A DNA stretch of 64,000 nucleotides, taken from the NCBI GenBank assembly GCA_028583605.1, contig CM053331.1, positions 6,764,508 to 6,828,507 of the forward strand, in the 5' to 3' direction. The notes beneath the pieces are model-generated. The model saw nothing but the letters and a program-made list of their open reading frames with translations. It searched no databases and was not told the origin of the DNA. Both the position numbers and the translations under genes were made by a program. Of the stretch, positions 23,201 through 35,200 are shown one piece after another; the first letter of the stretch is position 1, and each line of letters starts with the position of its first letter. Origin of the DNA: Dastarcus helophoroides (taxonomy: Eukaryota > Arthropoda > Insecta > Coleoptera > Bothrideridae).

Positions 23201-26200
23201 TTTGTGAAAGAAATATGAAGGAAAAATTTTAAATTCCTCAAAAGAAATTCATATAGAAAAATTGGAACTTTTTTTTTGAAATTTTCACCTTGTTCACAAA
23301 ATTTCACAACTTTTCGTCCAAATTTCGAGATTGCTTAATAAGCAGTGTTGCAGAAATTTAAACATGTTTTATGAAGTTTTGATTTTTCGATTTTTCCTTG
23401 AATGTCGCTTTGTAGAAATTTCGTTTTTTTTTTTTGAAAATTAAACTTCGTATTTTCGCTAAAAATTTCTTAAAATATGTAGAGGAAAGAATTCGAAATT
23501 TCTCGACATTTCAAATATTCTCGCATTTTTTTTAAGAAATTTGAGTATAGCGAAGATTCGATTTTTTTACATAAATTTCAACAGTTTTGTATTTTTCTTT
23601 GAAATTTCGACTTTTTTCTTTAAACTTCCAATTTTCTTTTCTTACAGAAATTTATTTTTCTCAAAATTGACAAAAATTTCCACCTTTTCTCTCAAAATTT
23701 CGCAATGTCGAATATTGTATTTAAAAAAGAAGTAGAGTTTCTTGAAAATTTGCAGCGATTTCGATATCTTACGAGAAATTTTAATTTCTTAATTTACATA
23801 AAAAAAAAACGCATCTAAATAGTGTACAAAATTCTACTCTAGCAATTAGCGCCCGAATATGCAGTACAAATGCTGTGTAAGTGAACAACTAACATACCTT
23901 CTCAATTACACTCCCCTTCCGACTATCTTAATTTCTTATTGATTGTTTTTTATTCACGTAACGTTTCTCCTATTTTTAGCTATTCCGATGAAAGTTTTAT
24001 TCAATAAGGTGCACACATGTATGTCGTATCTGCAGAACTGAATGTATGCATTTAAAAAGGGTAGATTCCGGGCTATAAGGTGTTCGTTATAAAAGCTCTC
24101 GGGTTGAATAGAGGCAACACAACTAACCTTTGGAAAATATATTGCATTCATCGCGGCAAAGACACACCTCGTATCGAAGTAACTAGACGAAAGGGTGGTT
24201 TATTAACTTTTTTCACTGGTGGAACATCTCACACTTCAATGATTTATTGACCAATAAATGAATTTAAATTTTAAGAAAACAAATCGTCTTTGTAAAAATT
24301 AGTATAAATAATTCATGGACTTAATATCAATTTCAGCACAATAACACTTCATGTACTTACACTATAAACTATGTTCCCAAGAACTAGCGAAATTAAAGTA
24401 CGTACGTTCATTGTTAGGCGTGAAACGAATTCTTTATTGGAACAATAGCGATTGGTGTTTTGCGATAAGTTCCGTTTACCGGTTTATTAACCTTTGGTCG
24501 ATTATTTTAAATAATACTCCCAATTCCGAATTAATATATTTTACGTCTAATCGATGTTTGTTTTTATTCTAAATATAAATGATCCCAGTTCTCTGTTTGA
24601 AAGACATTCGAACTGTACGAACTCTGTTTGAAATGTGTAACGAAAGTTAGACGACCAGTTTAACAGTATAATTGCATCAAGGGGTAAAGGACGCGTAACA
24701 TGAATTTTCGTATTTTTTTATATTTTTTTATTTTTTATCTGAACCGAACGGCAAGGCAGATATTTCAAGTTAATTATGGGTGATTCTCTACTAATTGGTA
24801 AATCGTTGTCCACATGTTTTTTCAGTTACATATTTTGGTATTTTTATTAAAATTTTTGTGGAAGATCAAATAACTTGATACTATCTGACTCACTGCTAAG
24901 TTGCGAGAGGCCACTTTCATACTTTTTTCTTTGATATAAAAAAACAGTTATTTGATATTTGTGACAAATGAAAATTTCGCTCTTTCCAAGAAAATTTAAA
25001 ATATTAAAATAAGAACAATCTAGTTTTGGAAATACAAACTGAAAGTAAATAAAAGATAGAAAATTAGAAGAAAAATCTAAAATCGGCACTCCTATTTATC
25101 GACTATATTTTCAATGTTAAAACTTGTCCCATGTGTTCAAAAAACAGTCCCCTGTTGTCTCTGGTCCCCTGTCTTTTTGAAAATGACACCAAATGTTATT
25201 TATTGCATTCAGACACGTGGTTTTGCATCGAGCGAAAGGTTAATAATATGAACTCGAAGATATTATTTTGCAACCTATATGTACCTTACTTTGCGATATA
25301 AAAAATAATGTTTAGACAGCATTTTATACAGGATTTTCCAGTTAGTAGAGAATCACCCTAATGGAATATTATATGCATTCTATCCTCAACTTACAAGCAG
25401 TCATGTAGCCAGGGAGCTAATCGTGTTCAGCCCCCTTCGAAATCTCAAGAAATGACAGTAATTTGTGAGAATAAAGTAAATTCTCAAAAATTTCCAAATT
25501 CCTAACTTCTGTTCTAAATTCTTGGACTTTGTAATTCGACCTTTTCTGGATCTGTAGTTCCCTCTTGTGTCCCTCTTTAAGGTTTTTCAATAACATCGAA
25601 ATTTCAAAACTCACAGTTTCAAAATCAAAATTTTCAAAAAAAATAAGGAAGTACCAGATATGTTGAAAAATATCCGAAAGTAATAATCCAAAAATTTGGA
25701 AACTAAGCCGAGTTTAAAAAATTCCAAATTTTTAAAGAAAACAACATTTTGGCGTCAAAATGTTCAAAAAAAGCTAAAATTTGGAGAAAATCCCAAAATT
25801 TTGCAAAGAGTTAAAATTTTGAGAAATATCGAAATTTGCATAGAAAACTAAAATTTTCAAATAAAAAGGTCAACATTTTCAAAAAAACGGAAGTTTGGAA
25901 AATTGGTCGTATGTACTTTTAAAAAAAATCAAAATATTGAAAAATGATTGAAAATTTTAAAAAAGATGAATTTTGAAATAAATGCAAATCTTCCAAAAAA
26001 TTCAAAAACTTAAAAAAAGGAATTTTTAAAAAAATTCGAAATTTGAACAAAATTTTCAGAATTTTCAAAAAATTTGGAAATTTTTTAAAAGTAAAATTTT
26101 CAAAAAAAGCGAAAATTTGCAAAAAAGTATAGGTTGAAAATTAAATTTTGTCGCAAGTTAAGATTTTTAAAAAAATTGAGTTTTTGAAAAAAAAACGAGT

Positions 26201-29200
26201 TTAAAAAAAAAATCAGTTTTCAAAAAGGTGGAAATTTTGAAAAAAAAGTGTACAAACCTGGAGCAATGGGCTTTGTTAAGTCGAAATACTCGATACTAGA
26301 TCCAAAAACATTCAAAAAAGGGGAGTTTTTTAAAGTCAAAATTTGCAAACACACCCAAAAATTTAGTCAATGGAGTAATTTTCTAAAAATTCAAAAACAA
26401 AAAACAAACTTTCAAAAAAGTACAAATTTTGAATTAAAAGTCGAAATATTAAAAATTGGTCAAAAAAACTAAAAAAAGAATTTTCAAAAGTAAAAATTTC
26501 TAAAAAAAATTCAAAAATTTCATCGATAGAATAATTTTCAGAAAAATTCAAAAACAAAAAAACACAAGTTTTTAAAAAAGTAGAAATTAAAAAAAAAGTA
26601 TAAACCTGAAGCAAATGGACCTTTCTAAAGTGGAAATATTGAAAAATAACCAACAAAAATTAAAAAAAAAAATTTTTGAAAGTCAAAATTTTCCAAAAAC
26701 TCAAAAATTTAATCAATGGAGTAATTTTTAAAGAAATAAAAATAAAAAATAAAAAAATAGCTTCAAAAAAGTCAAAATTTTGAATTAAAAGTCGAATTAT
26801 TGAAAAAAGGTTAAACTTAAAAAAAATTTCCAAAAAATTCAAAAATGTAATCAATGGAATAATTTTCAAAAAAAATTGGAAAATAAGAAACAAATTTTCC
26901 AAAAAAAAGAATTTTGAAAGTCAAAATTTTGTAGAAACTCAAAAATTTAATCAATGAAATAATTTTCAAAGAAATAAAAATAAAAAAACTTCAAAAAAGT
27001 CGAAATTTTGAAAACTAAAAGTCGAAATATCAAAAAATGGTCAAACAACTCAAAAAAAAAGAATTTTGAAAAGTAAAAATTTACAAAAAATTCAAAAATA
27101 TAATCAATGGAATAATTTTTAAAAAAATTGGATAATAAAAAACGAATTTTCAAAAAAAAAAAAATTGTAGAACCCAAAATTTTCCTAAAACTCAAAAATT
27201 TAATCAATGGAGTAATTTTCAAAGAAATAAAAATAAAAATTAAAAAAATACTTCAAAACAGTCTAAATTTTGAATTAAAAGTCGAAATATTGAAAAATGG
27301 ACAAAAAACTCAAAATATGAGAATTATTAAAAGAAAAATTTCCAAAATATTCAAAAATGTAATCAATGGAATAATTTTCAAAAAAAATTGGAAAATAAAA
27401 AACAAATTTTCCAAAAAAAGAATGTTTAAAAGTCAAAATTTTCCAAAAACTCAAAAATTTATTCAGTGGAGTAATTTTCAAAGAAATTGAAAATAAGAAA
27501 AGTCGACATTTTGAATTAAAAGCTGCAATATTGAAAAATGGTCAAAAAACCGAAAATAAAAGCCATTTTGAATTAATGTCAAAATTTTTAAGAAAATCAA
27601 TAAATGGGGCAGTTTTCAAAAAAATCTAAAGGTCAAAATTTTCAAAAAAACTCAAAAATTTGGTCAATTTTTAAAGAATTCGATAATTTTCAAAAAAGTC
27701 GAAATTTTGAATTGAAAGTCGAAATATTGAAAAATGTTTAAAAAGCTGAAAAAAAGAGGATTCTTAAGAGTAATAATCTTTAAAAAATTTAAAAATTGAA
27801 TTAATGGGAGAATTTTTCAGAAAAATAGAAAATAAAAAAACACAATTTTCAAAAAGTAGAAATTTTGAAAAAGAAATTGTACAAACCTGAAGCAATGGAC
27901 TTTTATAGACGAAATATTGAAAAATGATCAAAAAATTCAGAAACGAGAAATTCGTATTTTCAAAAAAAAAATCAAAAATTTAATTAATGGCACAAGAATT
28001 CGAAAATAAAAAAAAAATTCAAAGAAGTTGAAATTTTCATTTAAAAGGCGAAATATCCAAAAATGTCCAAAAAAAAACTTAAAAAAGGAAAATTTTTAAA
28101 AATCAAAATTTTCCAAAAACTCACTACCAGGCACGTAGTCAGGATTTTCGCTCGAGGGGGGGAGGGGGGGGTCCAACTCCCCCCCCCCCCCTTTTATGTT
28201 AGAGACACAGAAACTTCTTCGAAAAAAGCAATATTGCAAAATTTAAAGACAAAGCTGAGTTGATAAATCAATAAACGTCTTGGTCTTTTACTTAGGGTTC
28301 ATTTTTTATTTTTGCGTAAAATTTCTAATCTTAACTTCGAAATTTGGACTATAATTCGAAACTCGAAAGTTCGACTTCCGTCTCGATGTTTAAATCTTTC
28401 AAATTTAAATTTAAAAATTTTTTTTAGAATTACCCAGTAATTTTTTCAAAATAACTGATTTTTGATCAAAGACGAAATTAGGAATATTAGATATTAAAAA
28501 TGAAATAAAAAAAAGTCAATAGAAGCTTCCATTTTAATTTGTATTTCGATTTTTGTCGAAACTTTGAAATTATTTTAAAAATCTTCAGGAAAAACGGAAA
28601 TTTGGACGAAAAATTAAAAGGATGAAAAAGAAAAGAACTTTATCATTAAAAATCCAGAAGCGTCGAAGTTTAAAGTACATTTTTTTAAAACTCAAAATGT
28701 TGAGTTTACTAAAATATTCAGAAAAAATTTAAATATTGGGAAAAAACCGAAAGTTATCTGGTGAAGCAAAACTTTTAGGTTTAAACTCGAAATTTGTTTA
28801 AAAAAGTAGTAACTTCGTGACTGATATTAAAATTTGAAACAAAAAACACAATTTTTAGTACAAAGCAAAAAAATGAGAAAAAAAATAAAAAACTGAAATT
28901 GTAAAATAAAGATCTTTAGAAAAAATTAAAATTTTAAACAAAAAAAAACGCTAACATTATAAAAAATATTTCGAGCTAAACTGAAAAGACAATTTTTAGA
29001 AAATCGAAATTTGTAAAATCATTTTTTAGAAATTTCGATCTTAAAGTCGAAATGGCAAATTAAAAATGTAGATATTTCTAAATTATTTCAAAATGTTGAA
29101 TAAAAATTAAGTCTGAAAAATATCAAAAGTTAGAATATCAACTGAAAATTTTGTTTCAATAAAAGGAAAATTAAAAGTACAAACTTGAAACTAAACTAAA

Positions 29201-32200
29201 CTAAAATGAATATTTTGAAAATAAGGTCAAAATACGTATAAATATGTTTATTAAAAGAGTCGAAATGTTGAATTTGAATCAAAATTTAAAAGAAAGTGGA
29301 AAGAATTTTACAAAAGAAGTTGATATTTCGAAAATTTCTGAAAATAATCGAATTTCGAAAAATATTGGAATGTATAGAAAATTTATAAAACTGCACCTAA
29401 AAAATAGTGTAATTTCCGTTATATTTGCAGCCAATATTTAGTTTAAGTTTTTCCCGCCAAAATAAATCGCAAAAATAATAATATTAACAATTGCAAATTT
29501 TAGAAAATAATTTAAGTTTTAAGTAAAACATTTGTGAAAGATATTTCTGGAAGCTCAAAGTTTAAAAAAAATATAATCACAAATTACAATCAAAATCTCT
29601 AAAAGAGAGCTAAACTTTTGCAAAAAGATTGATATTTATACACAAAATCACTCAGAAATAAAACAATTCTGAGAAAAAACAGCAGAATTTGGCAAAAAAT
29701 TGTTTATACGTTTATACATATCGACTATATGCTTATAGAGACGTAGAATGGAAGAAAATAACTTGGAATTTTCAATTTCAACTCGAAATTTTGAAAAAAT
29801 AATCAAAATTTCTAGAAAATACTCTTCAGAAAATATAAGGACATACATCAATTACTTTTACGTATTCGTTTCTTTTATTTTATTTTTTTTTTTTCATTTT
29901 GTTAATTAGTCAAAGTGAAGAATAAAATCTACTGACCTTAACATTATATAAATTTGACAAATAAAAACGTGAAATTTACCAAAGAAAAATTTCCTAATAT
30001 CAATTTTGAGTTTACGTATTTAACTTATCACCGATCAAGAATCGACTTTTTATTTGAAGTGAAAATTATAAGAGCGTAGAAAGAACATCAATTTGAAAAA
30101 AAGTTATCATAGAATGTTGACTTTTTCTTCTTTAAATCCCGAGATTAAAGCCAAAATTTCGACTTTAATGTGAAAATTTCGAAAAAAAAACGTCGAAATT
30201 TGGTGTTTAAAGTCGAAATTTCTAAACAAAAGTTGAAATTTCAATTTTTAAATCGAAAATTTTACAAGGGCGTAGAAAGGACATCGATTAAAAAAAATGT
30301 TGTGTTTAGAAATTTCGACTTTTTTCTCAAACTTCGACTTTTTTCTCAAATTTAGACTTTTTTCTCAAAATTTCGACTCTTTTTGGAAATTTTGACTTTT
30401 TTCTGGAAATTTCCACTTTTTCGAAATGTTACAAAGGCGTAGAAAAGACATCGATTAAAAAAATGTCATTTTAAGAAATTTCAACTTTCTTTCTCAAATT
30501 TCGATTTTAAGCTCGAAATTTCTACTTTTTTCTCGAAATTTAGATTTTTTTTCTTAAAATTCGACTTTAATTCTCAAAATTTCGACTTTTTCTCGACATT
30601 TTGACTTTTTTCTCAAAATTTGATTTTTTTTTCTCAAAATTGTGCCCTTTTTCTCGAAATTTCATTTTTTTTCTCAAATTTCGACTTCTTTCTCGAAATT
30701 TTGGCCTTAATATCGAGATTTCGACATTTCTCTCAAAATTTCGACTTTATAGTCAAAATTTCGACCTTTTTTATCAACATTTCGACTTTTTTTGCAAATT
30801 TCGACTTTTTTTCTCGAAATTTCGTCTATTTGCTCGAAATATTTCGAAATTTCGACTTTTTCTCGAAATTTCGACTTTATTTTCAAATTTCGACTTTTTT
30901 CTCGAAATTTCGGCCTTAATCTGAAAAGTTCGACTTTTTTCTCGAAATTTCGTTTTTTTTCTCAATTTTCGACTTTTTTCTCAAATATCGACTTTTTTCT
31001 CGAAATTTTAACCGTAATATCAAAATTTCGACTTTTTTTCTCGAAATTTCGTCTTTTTGTTCGAAATTTCCAGTTCTTTCTCGAAATTTCGACGTTATTC
31101 TCAAATTTCGGATTTTTGCTCGAAATATTTCGAAATTTCGACTTTTTCTCGAAAATTCGACGTTATTTTTAAATTTCGACTTTTTTTTCAAAATTTCGGC
31201 CTTAATCAGAAAAGTTCGACTTTTTTCTCAAAATTTCGTTTTTTTTTTCTCAATTTTAGACTTTTTTCTCAAATATCGACTTTTTTCTCGAAATTTTAAC
31301 CTTAATATCGAAATTTCAACATTTTTCTCGAAATTTCGGCTTTAAACTCAAGTTGTCGACTATTTTTCTAGAAATTTCGATTTTTTTCTCAAATTTCGAC
31401 TTTTTTCTCGAAATTTTAACCTTAATATCGAAATTTCAACATTTTTCTCGAAATTTCGGCTTTAAACTCAAGTTGTCGACTATTTTTCTAGAAATTTCGA
31501 CTTTTTTCTCAAATTTCGACTTTTTTCTCGGAATTTCGACTTACGTTTTTCTCAAACTTCGACTTTTTTCTCGAAATTTCTACCTTTTTCTCGAAATTTG
31601 GACTTTTTTTTTTCAAATTCCGACTTTTTTCTCGGAATTTTGATCCTAATCACGAAGTTTCGATTTTTTTCTCGAATTTTCAACTTTCATCTCGAAATTT
31701 CTAAAAAAAAAGATCAAAAATTTGCTAACTAAAAATAGCAATTATTGAACGCACCCTACTACAAACTGTCAAGATTGTTGGGAAAGAGGAGTCGTGGGAC
31801 GTAACTGTCATCTGCCTAATTTGACCATAGTGTAGAAATTTTGACTTATTCGAAAAAAAATTTCGATATTAAAGTCGAAATTTCGACATTAGTCTCGGAA
31901 TTTTACGAAGAAAGTAGAAATGTCAAGAAAAAAGTCGAATTTTTAAGAAAAAAGTCGAAATTTCGAGTGTCAAGTTGAAATTTCGAGTTTAAAGTCGAAA
32001 TTTCGAGTTTAAAGCCGAAATTTCCAGAAAAAAAATCGAAATTAAAAAAAAATCGAATTTTTGACAAAAAAGTCGAAATCCCTAAACATTTTTTTTATAA
32101 TCAGTGTACTTTTTACGCTTTTTTAAAATGTCGAAATTTCTAAATATAATTTTTTTTAATCAATGCCTTCCTATGCTTTTGTAAAATGTCGACTTTAAAC

Positions 32201-35200
32201 TCAAAATTTCGACTTTTTTCTCGAAAATTCTACTCCATGCATACATATGTCAAGAAAGTCGAAATTTGAGGTAATAAAAAATTGAAATTACTGAACGTTG
32301 CCTACTGCTAAGTGTCAATATTAAATTGTAGAAGGGTTGGTGCATATATTGGGAAGCCTTGAGCTCATTGCCAATTTTTATTAAAATGTCTACATGGCTA
32401 TTTTGCTTATCATAAGCTCAATAGTTGGCAATTTCGAAAATTATTTACATGCAGTCGTTTTTCTACTGATATTTCAATTCGTATCATCGTAAATTTTTTG
32501 GGGAATATTCATTTCGGGGAGGGTCCGGACCCCTTGGACCCCCCCCCCCCCCGGCTACGTGCCTGTCTCATACCACTTATTTCTGTTATAAAGCTGTTTA
32601 AGGCGTTTTATATTCAACAGATTTTTTACAAATAAAAAATTTGTCAAGTCTTCTTATTCATTTAAACAATTTAAATATTTTTCAAATTCAGATAACAAGA
32701 CATAATATGTAAAAACTACTTACCACTAAGTACCCATGGCATTTCGAATATCAAAATATAGTTTAAAAAAAAGGGATAATAATCCTTAAATAGACCTATG
32801 AGGTATTTTGTAAATTCTAAGTCCATATTAGCTAGGCCACATCCATCCATATCAAAAAATAACGTAATGGCATCTCCTTTACCTTCCCTGGAAATATATT
32901 GGATTAGAATGGCAATAAAAATGCGAAAAAATTCAACTGAAAATTTGCGTAAATCTGTCCTGCATACATCCAAAAAAAAAAAAATTCGACCTTAAAACTT
33001 GGAATTGGCAAGGTCTCAATTTTTTTAAAATTTCGCCTATTTTTCAAACTTTCGTTTTTTTGAAATTATCCATTTTTTTAAAATGTCGCCTTCTAAAAAT
33101 CTCGACTTTTAACTTTTTTTCAAAATTTCAATTTTTTAAAATTCCGAATTTGTCAAAATTTCCACTCCGAAATTTCGTTTCCTTTAGTCCCGACTTTTTT
33201 TAAAATTCGTCAATTTTTCAAAATTTCAGTTTTTTCCAAAATTTTAAAGTAACTGAAAATTTCCCCCCTTTTCCAAATATTCCAATTGTTCAGAAAATTT
33301 CCTTTAGAAACATTTAAGTTTTGAAAATTTCGCCACTTTAATTTGCCATTTTTTAAAAATTTCAATTTTTTTGATAACCTTGAATATTTACAAAATTTCT
33401 TTTTTTTTATAAATTAATATGACTTCGATTTTCATTTTCAATTATTTTTGATTTTTTGAAAAGGTAGACTGTTTAAACTTTCAATTTTTTTCTTAAATTT
33501 CAAAAATTGTCTACCTCAAATTTGGTCTATTTCTCAAAATTTCGATTATTTTCGAAAATTTTACTTATTCTTCAGTCCAAGTGATTCTATTATAATATCT
33601 GCGTATTTTTATCATACTTTTTATTCTATTGTTAAAATTTTTATTTTTATGAAAAAATTCGATTATAAATTAGAAATTTGAATAAACATGTTTTTGATAT
33701 AAATTGTTTTTTTTTTGTTGAGAAAATTCGATTTTTATTCTCTACAGGGTGAGTCACTAAGCGGGAATCGGTCTTTGGTAGGCGTATCGTTCAAAATATC
33801 GAAAAAAGTTTCAATTAAAAGTTGTTTGAAATAAAGTTCTCCACAACCTAAAATTATTGTTAAATATTACTTATTTTAAATAGAACACCCTATGTATTTT
33901 TACATTTTTGGATTTCTTGTTAAAAATGAATATGAATTTATTAAGACAACATAGGCCCTTAGTTGAACCGTTTTCGCGTAATTTAATTTTTTTGGTTAAA
34001 CTTGACGATTTCGGAGCTTGACGCCATTAACGATATTTTCCAAACGCAATGACTCAGAGTTGTGTGGCATACGGTTTTGGATTCAGGAAGAAATGGAGTA
34101 TTTGTTTACGTCTTTACTGTTAGCAAGATTTCTTAAATTTCTTCACATCCGTCGACTCAATTCTTCAGTTGTTCAAACATGCATAACTTAATTTTTTCAA
34201 ATGGAACCACCTATCTTGGATTATCTTATCGGATGCGAAATTAAATTACCTTTTTTTTTGGTACCAGGTATTGCCACCTCCGTCCAATAATTTTTGAGAA
34301 ATTTAGAATTTTGTAAAAATTTTAATTAATTTCGTATTATCGCGTTAGCCCTGGATGTCGCGGTTTTGTTTCGTCTCGTTTGTCCTGCAAATTACAGAAA
34401 ATGTTTTTCGAACAAGAATCGGTTGATGTGGTTTACACTTACATTTTTTAAAGAAAATTATTTTTTGAAAACTAGGTCAATTGTTAGAGTAAGGCAAACA
34501 CAATGGCCCAAATATTAATTATGAACTAAAATAATTAAAATTCAAAAAAATAAAGAATTTTATCAAAATTTGTAACATGTAGGTATGCCCAACGGTTTGT
34601 CGACCAGAGGTGTTCAAATTTAGTGGCATTATTCAGGTTGTAGCTAACTGGAAGTACAGAATACGAGAAAAAGGAGCGTAGAAAACCAATGGCGCATGAA
34701 GAAAACCAAGTTTCAGTAGTGGCTGCTACTGTCCAACATCCGCACTTAAGAATTAGAAGAATAAGTGTGACATTACAAATAAGCCAAAAATCGGTTTCAT
34801 GATTGTTGTGTAAAAACAAGTTTCATCCGTATCACACCTAGCTAGTGCAAGAACTCAATCAAGCTGACTAACAATTGATGCAGTTGTGTGAATGGACGTT
34901 ACATAATCTGCAGGAACAAAATGACCGTTTCGGACATTGTACTATTTACCGACGAATGTACAAACATTTTTTAAGAACCGCTTCGTGGGAAGGAAACGAT
35001 ACACCACGATACTGAAAATCATCATTGGATTTCAGTGTAAAGCATTAAAGAAAGTAAATAAACAATAAACAAATCGGTAACAGTAAGTTGCAACAAATAT
35101 TAAGAAGAATACATAAACAATGGTAATAATAACATTAAATTAAATGTTCAACATAACCACCAGCTTCACGATGGCAAATGCGCAGTCTCTGTAGCAAAGA

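Larger units (their letters stand above)
28128..32565. mobile_element. putative 4.4 kb non-autonomous element with CAGGCACGTAG ends
   Basis: The left end reads CAGGCACGTAGTCAGG and the right end is the complement of CAGGCACGTAGCCGG. Both are followed inward by long G tracts (on the element strand) and then GGTCCAA. The interior (28200-32460) is low-complexity GTCGAAATTT sequence with no protein frame. No clean target duplication was seen, so the unit is inferred from its ends. Confidence 0.5.
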
